Shown in pieces: positions 1 through 7,873 of a stretch of DNA of 34,242 nt. The position numbers and the translations under genes are program-made. The stretch covers positions 1-34,242 of the forward strand of contig JAAENK010000174.1 of NCBI GenBank assembly GCA_024224415.1, given 5' to 3'. Source of the DNA: Gammaproteobacteria bacterium (GTDB lineage Bacteria > Pseudomonadota > Gammaproteobacteria > GCA-001735895). Position 1 is the first letter of the stretch. Every line of letters begins with the position of its first letter. The notes under the pieces were generated by a model. That model made no database searches and had not been told where the DNA came from. It worked only from the letters and a program-made list of their open reading frames with translations.

Positions 1-932
1 ATGCGGGCGATCATCAAATCAAGGTGCCCTCCGCCACCATTCTTAAACAGCGTGATATCTTCATCACTTTGTCGACCTGGGTGTTTTTGCTGACAGAGAT
101 CTATAAAGTCTGCTTTGATGTCGCTTTCGCTTATAACGCCATTTGCCAAAGGTATGATGAATTCACCGATATGATCGATGGTGGTTTCTCGTGCGTCGAC
201 AAAAATACTGGCGCGACGTAAACAGGTATCGTCGGCTTCACGCATTTCCGGTGTGAAAGCGCCGATTAAATCGACATGGGTTCCTGGTTGTAAGTAATCA
301 CCGGGAATAACCGGCATTGGGCTGGCCGTTGCTGAACTGACTAAATCAACCCGTGGTAGATATTTTTCTATCGAGTCTACTGCTTCAAATTTCACTTCAG
401 GAAGCCGTTCTGGGAGTTTTCCGGTACACAGGCTTTGTGCCTTCTCCTGCGTTCGATTGTAAACAAAAACCTGTTTTATCGATGGGTGAAGCTGGCAATG
501 TGCGGTAATCAAATGGAAGGCCATTTCACCAGCGCCAACCATGAGCATTTTACTGATGTTGTTACGCGCCAGCAATTTACCGCCGAGGGCAGAGTCTGTT
601 GCGGTTTTAATATAAGTCAGTGCGGTGCCGTCGAGGCAGGCGATGGGGGTGCCGTTTTCGCCTTCGAACAATATGTATACCGCCTGTATTGACGGCCAGA
701 TCTTTTTCTGGTTATTGCGTGGGAAAATAGTGACTATTTTGGCGCCTACTGCTTCTTCTTCCTGCCAGCCGGTGCGGATGAAAAAATGGTTCACATTATC
801 ATCGGCATCGACCGATTCAATGCGCAATTCATCGATCAGGCCGATGGGCCGCAAATGCATCTCGGCCAGTTCATCCACCAGTGTAGTGAATGGCAGCCTG
901 TTCAGCACGGCATTGGCGTCGAGCATTAACAT
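1..932 (-). CDS. Ornithine cyclodeaminase / mu-crystallin family protein (3' end off window)
   Basis: Reading the reverse complement from ATG at 932 gives 310 uninterrupted codons that run off the left edge. The protein starts MLMLDANAVLNRLPF. It has a Rossmann-type nucleotide-binding motif (KMLMVGAGEMAFHL), a VFVYNRT strand, and a family-like DLVSSATASPMPVIPGDYLQPGTHVDLIGAF segment split by nothing else. The visible end is DITLFKNGGGGHLDLMIAR. This family includes ornithine cyclodeaminase, NAD(P)H-dependent imine reductases such as delta1-pyrroline-2-carboxylate reductase, and mu-crystallin; the sequence alone does not decide the substrate. Family members are usually about 310-340 aa, so only a few residues are missing. 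Its start overlaps the stop of the upstream 204-aa gene (TGATG), so the two are probably translationally coupled. Family assignment is firm; the exact reaction is not. Confidence 0.85.
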   Translation of the reverse strand, partial: MLMLDANAVLNRLPFTTLVDELAEMHLRPIGLIDELRIESVDADDNVNHFFIRTGWQEEEAVGAKIVTIFPRNNQKKIWPSIQAVYILFEGENGTPIACLDGTALTYIKTATDSALGGKLLARNNISKMLMVGAGEMAFHLITAHCQLHPSIKQVFVYNRTQEKAQSLCTGKLPERLPEVKFEAVDSIEKYLPRVDLVSSATASPMPVIPGDYLQPGTHVDLIGAFTPEMREADDTCLRRASIFVDARETTIDHIGEFIIPLANGVISESDIKADFIDLCQQKHPGRQSDEDITLFKNGGGGHLDLMIAR

Positions 933-1546
933 CAGCTGGGGAACAGTTTTTCCAGATTGAGTTGTTTGCGCGTATGGCGTCGAATATCGATCCAGCGAAA
1001 ACGCACCGAATTGCGCACGATGTTTTCATCGCGCTCTTTGAGTTCGTCGGTAATTGGCGACCAGTGGTAGACCGCTTCGGGGCTCTGGCTGAAAATGGTA
1101 TCGTCGTCGCGTTCAATCAACCAGTCGCTGTTGTGAATGCGTTGCCCGGTTTGTTCGAAGATTACTTGCAGCGATGTGGATAGAACAGGTTGGATGCTTT
1201 CACTATTAATTTTTAACTGGTGCGCCAGTTGACCGATAAACACACTCAGATCAGATATCCAGGCCGTCCAGACATGCCACTTGGCTATATTGATGGAAAT
1301 CAGCAGGTCGGGGTTTTCGAATAATTCCGGAAAACGGGTACCAGTCCGGGTGCGCAGATAACCGTATGGTGTGGTCTGTGCGACGTGACTTGCCCGGCTA
1401 TTAATAAAATCGGCCAGACTTTCAACATCATTGATGATATGGGCTTTCTTTTGCATACCGATGCCAACATAGTTGCCAAGGGTTCGCCAGGAATCTGCCG
1501 ATAAAATCGGTTTGAAGAGAGATTGTGCAGTTTTTAATGCTTTCAC
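932..1546 (-). CDS. Conserved-looking hypothetical protein, 204 aa, coupled to ornithine cyclodeaminase-like gene
   Basis: GTG start at 1546 and stop at 932-934. I do not recognise the family. The protein has no signal peptide and no membrane segment. It is rich in Trp and charged residues (for example INIAKWHVWTAWISDL and HWSPITDELKERDENI) and ends with a basic stretch (RFRWIDIRRHTRKQLNLEKL). It precedes the ornithine cyclodeaminase-like gene on the same strand with a TGATG stop-start overlap, so co-expression is likely and a shared pathway is possible. A weak promoter-like pair lies upstream at 1565-1593. The coding call rests on length, coupling and the absence of any competing frame. Confidence 0.7.
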   Translation of the reverse strand: MKALKTAQSLFKPILSADSWRTLGNYVGIGMQKKAHIINDVESLADFINSRASHVAQTTPYGYLRTRTGTRFPELFENPDLLISINIAKWHVWTAWISDLSVFIGQLAHQLKINSESIQPVLSTSLQVIFEQTGQRIHNSDWLIERDDDTIFSQSPEAVYHWSPITDELKERDENIVRNSVRFRWIDIRRHTRKQLNLEKLFPS

Positions 1547-1564
1547 GAATTACTATTAAGTTGT

Positions 1565-1593
1565 TTGTTACGATAGGTAACGAGTTAGGTCAA
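1565..1593 (-). promoter_or_regulatory. Possible sigma70 promoter for the 204-aa / cyclodeaminase gene pair
   Basis: On the minus strand TTGACC (1593-1588) is followed by 17 nt and TAACAA (1570-1565), about 20 nt before the GTG at 1546. The -35 is good and the -10 is poor. It is the best candidate in the interval but remains weak. Confidence 0.3.
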
Positions 1594-1777
1594 ATTTGGC
1601 AATTATTATTAATAATATCTCATTTTGGGCTTTTTGGGATGCTTCAGCTATGGCAATCACGCTAATAGCTGTTTACTTACAGGCACCCACCAGCATCGTG
1701 GTTAGTTCAACGTTTAAGTTTGAATTGTAAAGGTAATTTGTTCATTGGCGATAGTTTAGACAAATAGGTGGGTGTGA

Positions 1778-1830
1778 AAAATTGAATCATCCCTGACAAA
1801 GACGCTGCCGTGTAGCGGTGATTCAATTTT
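1778..1830 (-). terminator. Long inverted repeat, probable terminator-like hairpin after the TPR gene
   Basis: AAAATTGAATCA (1778-1789) is perfectly complementary to TGATTCAATTTT (1819-1830). Inside the 29-nt loop CGCT (1803-1806) can pair with AGCG (1814-1817). On the minus strand it lies just downstream of the TPR gene stop and ends in a run of five T, so it could end that transcript. The stem is AT-rich and the loop is long for a classical terminator, so a miniature mobile element remnant or protein-binding palindrome is an alternative. Confidence 0.4.
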
Positions 1831-1854
1831 ACCCATTCAATGCCCAATTCAGTA

Positions 1855-2316
1855 TTACTTAACCAAATCAATCTTGTTGTCACGAAAATTAGCTAGTTCT
1901 TTCAGCTTTTGTGTTGAAGATTCCAGATGCATGAAAGAATCAATTCGAGGTAGCGGCTTCCAATTACCTGCATAGCCCAGCGCTATCGCTTTGCCGAATG
2001 CCTGGTCTGCTTCTTCAAGACGATTTAAGTGGTAATAAGATTTTGACAGTAAAATCCAGCCGTTTACATCGTCTTTTTGTGTTTCTAATCGTTGCTTTAG
2101 TCTGCTTATCAAGACATTAACTGATTCGAGCCTCTTTGTAGGCTTTTGAGTTTTTGATGTGGGCGTTTCAATCTCAGAGGTTGCTAGTTGCATTATTAAA
2201 AAATAGCCACCCAGGGCAGCTAGTACAATAACCACAAAGATTGGCAGTTTAAGCTTATTGGGATAACCATTACTCAAGGATGCTGACCCTATCAAATAGG
2301 TGAAGATTGAAAACAA
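1855..2316 (-). CDS. Small membrane-anchored TPR protein (CcmH/NrfG-type TPR region)
   Basis: 153 aa from an apparent TTG at 2316; no ATG is available before residue 41, so the exact start is uncertain. Residues about 24-43 form one hydrophobic segment (KLPIFVVIVLAALGGYFLI). A Thr/Lys-rich linker and a soluble domain (about 65-135) follow. The domain carries the pattern LISRLKQRLETQKDDVNGW followed by ILLSKSYYHLNRLEEADQAF, which resembles the TPR pattern of CcmH/CcmI and NrfG cytochrome c maturation proteins. The N-in/C-out topology would put the TPR in the periplasm. It is divergent from the giant multihaem lipoprotein across 142 bp. A chaperone role for that apocytochrome is attractive but is inference from position and TPR type only. 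Confidence 0.6.
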   Translation of the reverse strand: MFSIFTYLIGSASLSNGYPNKLKLPIFVVIVLAALGGYFLIMQLATSEIETPTSKTQKPTKRLESVNVLISRLKQRLETQKDDVNGWILLSKSYYHLNRLEEADQAFGKAIALGYAGNWKPLPRIDSFMHLESSTQKLKELANFRDNKIDLVK

Positions 2317-2458
2317 TAATACCCTTCAGTTGTATGCAGAAAAGCAACTATCTCTACTAAAGAATGGGATTTATTTCCCTATACTAATTTATCACCTCTG
2401 TTAATTTATACACTGAACTAGTTTGTAACCTTAAACCCGCCTGGACTATCTAAATTCG

Positions 2459-5400
2459 ATGCAAATTTTGCTTGCTCAGAGAATGACTCAAAAAATTTGT
2501 GGTTACCTGATTACAGTCATGCTTGTGGTAGCTCTGGCAGGTTGTGGTGAGAGGTCAGGTGAAGAAGATACCGATGTAGTCAATCCGGCACCATCGACAG
2601 ACACAGGTGACTTTGTTGTAGCCAGAGTGGGACCTATCCTTGCTATAAGAGTTGGGGAGACAGCCAGTTTAAGCGAGCAAAATTCCTATACCTTGTCGAC
2701 CGAACCATTGAGCTTCAGCTGGTCTTTTGTGCATAAACCGGATGCTAGTGATGCTGAATTGTTCAATGCCAGTTCGGCTAATCCCAGTTTCATTGCCGAT
2801 GCCAGAGGTACTTACATGGTGCAACTGGTGGCCAGTGCCGAAGGCGTTTCCAGTCAGCGCGTAATACAACAAGTCATGGCTACTATTGCGCCGGAACGCC
2901 CCACCGGGCCATGGAATCATCAGGGGCTGTCGTCGAATTGTGGGCGCTGTCATAATGATGGTTTTGTTGATATTGAAAGTAAATCACAGAATCATCTTGC
3001 AACCAGTAATACTTGCGAAACCTGTCACACGACTCTTGGTTTTGACCCGATTCCTTTCACTGATCATATTGAAGTGTTTGGAAATTGTAGTGAGTGTCAT
3101 AATAATGTGCTGGCTATCGGGAAATCGGAGTTTCATACATCCACGAATGCCGAATGCAATGAGTGTCATGGCACCGATTCCTTCCTGGAGCTGGAGTTAG
3201 ATGGCGGATTTGACCATTCGGGTATTACCGGTACCTGCTCTGGTTGTCATAATGGGACTGTGGCTATAGGTAAGACGCCTGGCGTCGACGACATTCCGCC
3301 TGGTACCCATCCGTACACCGTCACTGAATGCGGTGTTTGTCATACTACTGTCAGTTTTGTGAATGCCTATCCCGATCATACCGGCCCAGATGTCGTGGGT
3401 GCTAGATGCGATTCCTGTCATGGGTCTTCGGCTCAGGGAGAACCGAGTGGGCATCCAGCAATGGCCGTCGATTGTGATACATGCCATGGCATCGTGACCT
3501 TCAGTCTTGGTGGTGTGTTTAATCACCGCATTGACCCCACCGTACTTAGCTGTGAGACCTGTCATACCGAGCCTAATAGTTTAAATGCAACCGGAAAAAC
3601 ATCGACTCACACTGAAACTACTGCAGATTGTGGCTTGTGCCACAATACCGAGACCTTCAACTCTGCATTTGTAGATCATACTGATTTAACTGACAGGTGC
3701 GACTCTTGTCATAGTTTACCGGTGGATACTACATTATATGCTCACATGCCGATTACGACCGAGGATTGCGATGTCTGCCATACCCCAGGCATATTTAGCA
3801 CCGGCAGCTACGATCATGCCGGGGTTGTAAGTGGTTGTGCAACTTGTCACGATGACAGGATCAGTGTCGGTAAGCTTTCGAACCATTTTCCGACAATCCC
3901 CGATTCGCAGGATTGTATTGACTGTCACAGCACTACAACGTTTGTCGGTGCGACATTCGATCACCTGGGCATCACGGGTAATGATTGTGCATCTTGTCAC
4001 AACGGTACTTACACAACGACGAGTAACTCACTCTACGGCAAGCCGGGTAGTCATTTACCGACGACCCAGGACTGTAGTTTCTGTCATGCTACCGGCGTGG
4101 ACTTCTCGCCGGCTTCGAACTTTAGCCACGTGGGCATAACCGCTCAATGCGAGACCTGTCACAACGGAGGCTCAGTTTATGTTGAGGCTGGTGCAGTAGG
4201 GAAGAAGGACAATCATATCCCTGCACTGAATGATTGCGTCGATTGTCATGTAGATACCAGTTCGGGTGGGTTTGCATCGACGACAATATTTCTTGGCACA
4301 GTCCATGCGACCACTACCCATGGCTGCGAAGGCTGTCATACCAGCCATATCTTTCCCGACTTACCGCTGATTAAAGCTGCGGATCATTTGCCAGTAAGTC
4401 AGGATTGTTACGTCTGCCACAATATCAATACGTTCGCAGCACCGACAACAATGCTTGCTCACACAGGTATCACCGGTAATTGTATCTCTTGCCATGATGG
4501 TAGCTTTGTCGGAGTAGGCGCCAGAGCGAAAACGTCTTCTACGTCTCACCCAGTAACCACAGAAGATTGCGCCGTATGCCATAACACGACTAATTTTGCC
4601 GATGCTTTTGTCGACCATAACAACCCTGCTGTGCTAGCCGTTCGATGCGATTCCTGCCATGGCGTTACAGCAACAGGTAAAGATGCCATATCGGATCATG
4701 TTGCTACCACGCAAGATTGTGGTACCTGTCACGCAGCCGGGGCTAGCTTTTCGCCTGCGGTGTTTGATCATAGCGGTATCGTTGACAACTGTGCGTCTTG
4801 CCATGATGGAATTATTGCAACCGGAAAGGATGCCAGGACTAACCCTGCGCATATACCGACCAGCGAGGATTGCTCGGTGTGTCATGTACCCACCACATTT
4901 GCACAGGCATATTTCGACCACCAGAATATCGCGGATAATTGTGGTAACTGTCACGATGGCACTACTGTGTTCGGCAAACACAGTAGTCATGTACCAACCA
5001 ACGAAGATTGCGTCGGTTGTCACCAAACCACGGGTATTCTGCCAGCAACATTTTCTCATGATGGCATCCTGGATAACTGTTCTTCCTGTCATGATGCCGG
5101 TTTCGCTACGCCGAAGGATGCCGATCATGTCGAGACAGGCGAGGATTGTGGTGTTTGCCACACTCCTAACGCATTCATCCCCGCGACCTTCGATCATACA
5201 GGTATTGTGGATAACTGCGCCTCCTGTCATGGTGTTACCGCGACGCCCATGCCGGGCGATCATTTGACAACCGGCCTGGATTGCCATTTCTGCCATACCA
5301 CTGCAACTTTCGTGGGTGGAACCTGGATGCACGACTCAGGTAACGCTGGAAACTGTGACACCTGTCATAACCCGAGTGGTGGGGCAACTTCTAAACCAGG

Positions 5401-5716
5401 TTATCACCTGCCCACAACCGAACAATGTGATGTGTGTCATACTACAAACGCCTGGGCCCCAGCTAATTTTAACCACAGTTCCTCAGGTGACTATCCAGGA
5501 GATCATAGACGAGATCCGGGTTGTACCGGTTGCCATGGCACTATCCCGGATGTTGACTGGGGATGGTCGCAATACGCTCCGGACTGTGCTGCCTGCCATG
5601 CGGGTGACTTCGAAAGCGAGGGAGACCACATTGGCGGCAAAAGTGGAACCATTTCGCAGAACAGGGATTGTGGCAGGAGCGGCTGCCATAGAGTTAGCGA
5701 CAGGGATTTTGATTAG
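2459..5716 (+). CDS. Giant multihaem c-type cytochrome lipoprotein with 36 CXXCH motifs plus one CX4CH
   Basis: 1085 aa. Residues 1-28 are a lipoprotein signal with lipobox LAGC; Cys29 is followed by Gly, not Asp, so outer-membrane sorting is expected. ATG at residue 9 (2483) would give a more usual signal peptide. Residues about 50-143 look like an Ig/PKD-type beta domain (SFSWSF, GTYMVQLVAS). From Cys161 to the end I count 36 CXXCH motifs and a final CGRSGCH (CX4CH, 1071-1077), about 25 residues per haem. Two repeat flavours tend to alternate: DHxGIxxNCxxCHDG and HxPTxxDCxxCH. 27 motifs have a His exactly seven residues before the first Cys, and eight more have one at 6-10, which suits bis-His ligation. 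The likely role is periplasmic, surface or extracellular electron transfer; partners are unknown. No porin or other cytochrome gene is adjacent. Confidence 0.9.
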   Translation: MQILLAQRMTQKICGYLITVMLVVALAGCGERSGEEDTDVVNPAPSTDTGDFVVARVGPILAIRVGETASLSEQNSYTLSTEPLSFSWSFVHKPDASDAELFNASSANPSFIADARGTYMVQLVASAEGVSSQRVIQQVMATIAPERPTGPWNHQGLSSNCGRCHNDGFVDIESKSQNHLATSNTCETCHTTLGFDPIPFTDHIEVFGNCSECHNNVLAIGKSEFHTSTNAECNECHGTDSFLELELDGGFDHSGITGTCSGCHNGTVAIGKTPGVDDIPPGTHPYTVTECGVCHTTVSFVNAYPDHTGPDVVGARCDSCHGSSAQGEPSGHPAMAVDCDTCHGIVTFSLGGVFNHRIDPTVLSCETCHTEPNSLNATGKTSTHTETTADCGLCHNTETFNSAFVDHTDLTDRCDSCHSLPVDTTLYAHMPITTEDCDVCHTPGIFSTGSYDHAGVVSGCATCHDDRISVGKLSNHFPTIPDSQDCIDCHSTTTFVGATFDHLGITGNDCASCHNGTYTTTSNSLYGKPGSHLPTTQDCSFCHATGVDFSPASNFSHVGITAQCETCHNGGSVYVEAGAVGKKDNHIPALNDCVDCHVDTSSGGFASTTIFLGTVHATTTHGCEGCHTSHIFPDLPLIKAADHLPVSQDCYVCHNINTFAAPTTMLAHTGITGNCISCHDGSFVGVGARAKTSSTSHPVTTEDCAVCHNTTNFADAFVDHNNPAVLAVRCDSCHGVTATGKDAISDHVATTQDCGTCHAAGASFSPAVFDHSGIVDNCASCHDGIIATGKDARTNPAHIPTSEDCSVCHVPTTFAQAYFDHQNIADNCGNCHDGTTVFGKHSSHVPTNEDCVGCHQTTGILPATFSHDGILDNCSSCHDAGFATPKDADHVETGEDCGVCHTPNAFIPATFDHTGIVDNCASCHGVTATPMPGDHLTTGLDCHFCHTTATFVGGTWMHDSGNAGNCDTCHNPSGGATSKPGYHLPTTEQCDVCHTTNAWAPANFNHSSSGDYPGDHRRDPGCTGCHGTIPDVDWGWSQYAPDCAACHAGDFESEGDHIGGKSGTISQNRDCGRSGCHRVSDRDFD

Positions 5717-5748
5717 AATAACCGCAACACATAAAGCCCCTCAGCCAG

Positions 5749-5776
5749 TTGATTAGTTAGCTTTCTAATGTAGAAT
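5749..5776 (+). promoter_or_regulatory. Probable sigma70 promoter for tRNA-Val and thrS
   Basis: TTGATT (5749-5754), 16-nt spacer, TAGAAT (5771-5776), then a C/G-rich segment before the tRNA 5' end at 5793. The position and GC-rich discriminator fit a stable-RNA promoter. It would also read into thrS. Confidence 0.5.
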
Positions 5777-5792
5777 ACCCGACCTGATTTAT

Positions 5793-5869
5793 AGTCGCGT
5801 AGCTCAGTTGGTTAGAGCACCACCTTGACATGGTGGGGGTCGGTGGTTCGAATCCACTCGCGACTACCA
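5793..5869 (+). tRNA. tRNA-Val(GAC)
   Basis: A 77-nt cloverleaf with encoded CCA. Acceptor AGTCGCG pairs with CGCGACT, the D arm is GCTC/GAGC, the anticodon stem is CCACC/GGTGG with loop TTGACAT (anticodon GAC at 5827-5829), and the T arm is GGTGG/CCACT with one G-T pair and TTCGAAT loop. It lies 49 bp before thrS and probably shares its transcript. Confidence 0.95.
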
Positions 5870-5918
5870 CTATTTAACATCAAGTGGCCTTTGGTAGGGG
5901 TCACCACTGGAGAAAAGC

Positions 5919-7829
5919 ATGCCTCAAATAACCCTCCCTGATGGTTCCCAGCGTAGTTTCGATCATGCTGTATCGGCAATGGATATCGCTGCCGATATCG
6001 GTCCCGGTCTTGCCAGGGCGACACTGGCCGGCAAAATCAACGGTGAACTGGTTGATGCTTCGTACCTGATCGAAGAAGATGCTGAAGTTGCGATTGTTAC
6101 CAATAGAGACGATGAAGCCCCGGGATTATTACGTCACAGTGCAGCACATGTGATGGCGCAGGCGGTACAGGAATTATACCCCGGTACCCAGGTGACCATT
6201 GGCCCGGCCATCGAAGATGGTTACTACTATGATTTTTCACGCGACGAACCCTTTACACCGGATGATCTGGAAAGAATCGAGGCGCGTATGCATGAAATCG
6301 TCAAACGAGACTTGCCGATTGCGCGAGAGGTTATGGATCGGGAGACTGCCAGGCAGGCTTTTGCCGGGTTGGGAGAAACTTACAAGGTCGAGATCATCGA
6401 CGATATTATCGCTGAGGATGAAGAGGTATCGATTTATCGCCAGGGTGACTGGTTCGATGTCTGTCGTGGACCGCATTTACCTTCGACCGGCAAGCTGGGT
6501 AACGGTTTTAAAGTGATGAAGGTCGCTGGCGCTTACTGGCGTGGTGACTCAAATAATGAAATGCTGCAGCGTATTTACGGCACCGCCTGGCCGGACAAGA
6601 AGCAACTCAAAGCTTATTTGCATCGTCTCGAAGAAGCTGAGAAACGCGACCACCGCAAAATCGGTCGACAGCTCGATTTATTCCATTTACATGAAGAAGC
6701 GCCGGGTTCGGTTTTCTGGCATCCCAAAGGCTGGACCCTGTTCCGGCGATTGATAGGTTATATGCGTCATCGCCAGGATAATGCCGGTTATGTCGAAGTA
6801 AATACGCCAGATGTGATGGATCGTAGCCTGTGGGAGACTTCGGGGCACTGGTTTAATTATCAGGAACACATGTTTTCGACCCAAACCGAAGACGAACGCG
6901 TGTTCGCGCTCAAGCCGATGAATTGTCCCGGTTCGGTGCTGATGTTCGCACAGGGATTAAAGAGTTATCGCGACCTGCCGTTACGTATGGCAGAGTTCGG
7001 TAAAGTTCATCGTTACGAGCCGTCTGGCGCGCTGCATGGTTTGATGCGGGTGCGTCATTTTACCCAGGATGATGCGCATATTTACTGTACTGAAGAACAA
7101 ATGGAACAGGAGTGTATCGATGTTGTCGCGCTGGTGCTGGATATTTATAAAGACTTTGGTTTCGAGGATGTGGTGATTAAGCTGTCTACCCGCCCGGATA
7201 ACCGAATCGGTTCCGATAAGATATGGGATAAGCTGGAAGGCGCATTGGTAAACGCACTCGAAGTGATGGGTCTGGAGTATGTATTATTCCCCGGTGAAGG
7301 AGCATTTTACGGGCCCAAGCTCGAATTCGTGCTGCGTGATGCGATTGGTCGCGACTGGCAGTGTGGCACCTTGCAGGTAGATATGAACCTGCCCGAACGC
7401 TTCGATATTTCCTATGTTACTGAAGACGGGTCGCGTCAGCGTCCGGTAATGTTGCACCGCGCTTTATTCGGTTCACTGGAGCGTTTTATTGGTATTTTGA
7501 TCGAACATTATGTTGGTAAATTTCCAGTTTGGTTGACGCCGATTCAGGCGGTTGTGATGAATATTACCGATAAACAGGCCGAGTATGTCGAAAAAGTAGA
7601 AAAAATCCTTAAAAATCAGGGAATCAGGGTCATTTCTGACTTGAGAAACGAAAAGATCGGCTTTAAAATTCGCGAGCACACTTTGCAGCGCATTCCCTAC
7701 CTGTTGGTAGTTGGTGATCGTGAGATGGAAAATCATAGTGTTGCGGTGCGTAGCCTGGGTGGTGAAGACCTGGGAGCAATGCAGATTGACGACTATGTCA
7801 AGCTGGTATGTGAACAATCCGGTTTTTAG
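5919..7829 (+). CDS. thrS: Threonyl-tRNA synthetase
   Basis: 636 aa, close to the usual 640. It charges tRNA-Thr with threonine and edits Ser-tRNA-Thr. The domains in order are TGS (about 1-60), the editing domain with [10 protein letters not shown] and CRGPHLP motifs (about 65-220), the class II catalytic core (about 245-530) and the anticodon-binding domain (about 535-636). The zinc ligands expected for the family are present as Cys in [10 protein letters not shown] and His in [12 protein letters not shown] and [16 protein letters not shown] at 5919 has a GGAG eight bases upstream. The short leader can form two competing 5-bp hairpins, one using the tRNA-Val CCACT end. It is first in the thrS-infC-rpmI-rplT-pheST-ihfA order common in proteobacteria. 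A terminator-like hairpin overlaps its stop. Confidence 0.98.
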   Translation: MPQITLPDGSQRSFDHAVSAMDIAADIGPGLARATLAGKINGELVDASYLIEEDAEVAIVTNRDDEAPGLLRHSAAHVMAQAVQELYPGTQVTIGPAIEDGYYYDFSRDEPFTPDDLERIEARMHEIVKRDLPIAREVMDRETARQAFAGLGETYKVEIIDDIIAEDEEVSIYRQGDWFDVCRGPHLPSTGKLGNGFKVMKVAGAYWRGDSNNEMLQRIYGTAWPDKKQLKAYLHRLEEAEKRDHRKIGRQLDLFHLHEEAPGSVFWHPKGWTLFRRLIGYMRHRQDNAGYVEVNTPDVMDRSLWETSGHWFNYQEHMFSTQTEDERVFALKPMNCPGSVLMFAQGLKSYRDLPLRMAEFGKVHRYEPSGALHGLMRVRHFTQDDAHIYCTEEQMEQECIDVVALVLDIYKDFGFEDVVIKLSTRPDNRIGSDKIWDKLEGALVNALEVMGLEYVLFPGEGAFYGPKLEFVLRDAIGRDWQCGTLQVDMNLPERFDISYVTEDGSRQRPVMLHRALFGSLERFIGILIEHYVGKFPVWLTPIQAVVMNITDKQAEYVEKVEKILKNQGIRVISDLRNEKIGFKIREHTLQRIPYLLVVGDREMENHSVAVRSLGGEDLGAMQIDDYVKLVCEQSGF

Positions 7830-7846
7830 ACCGGATTAATTTTTTT
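7816..7846 (+). terminator. Terminator-like hairpin between thrS and infC
   Basis: AATCCGG (7816-7822) and CCGGATT (7831-7837) form a perfect 7-bp stem with an 8-nt loop, followed by AA and seven T. It overlaps the thrS stop codon. Because infC and the ribosomal protein genes follow within 40 bp, it probably acts as a partial terminator that uncouples synthetase from infC levels. Confidence 0.65.
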
Positions 7847-7873
7847 GTTAGTTTGTAATCGGGAGATTCTCTA

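Larger units (their letters stand above)
1547..1854. other. Gene-free 308-bp intergenic region
   Basis: No ORF of convincing length or composition is seen on either strand. The region is AT-rich. It holds a weak promoter-like pair for the minus-strand genes (1565-1593) and a 12-bp perfect inverted repeat (1778-1830). I see nothing else in it. Confidence 0.7.

Noticed and set aside
4634-5332. A 232-codon open frame antisense to the multihaem gene, and other long open frames inside it
   Set aside because: They are by-products of the biased, repetitive Cys-His coding; their translations are rich in Met, Thr and Arg with no domain pattern, and the sense frame is fully accounted for.
2936-5700. 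CRISPR array or DNA satellite as the origin of the repeats in this stretch
   Set aside because: The repetition is at protein level; the nucleotide units are not near-identical and have no constant repeat/variable spacer pattern.
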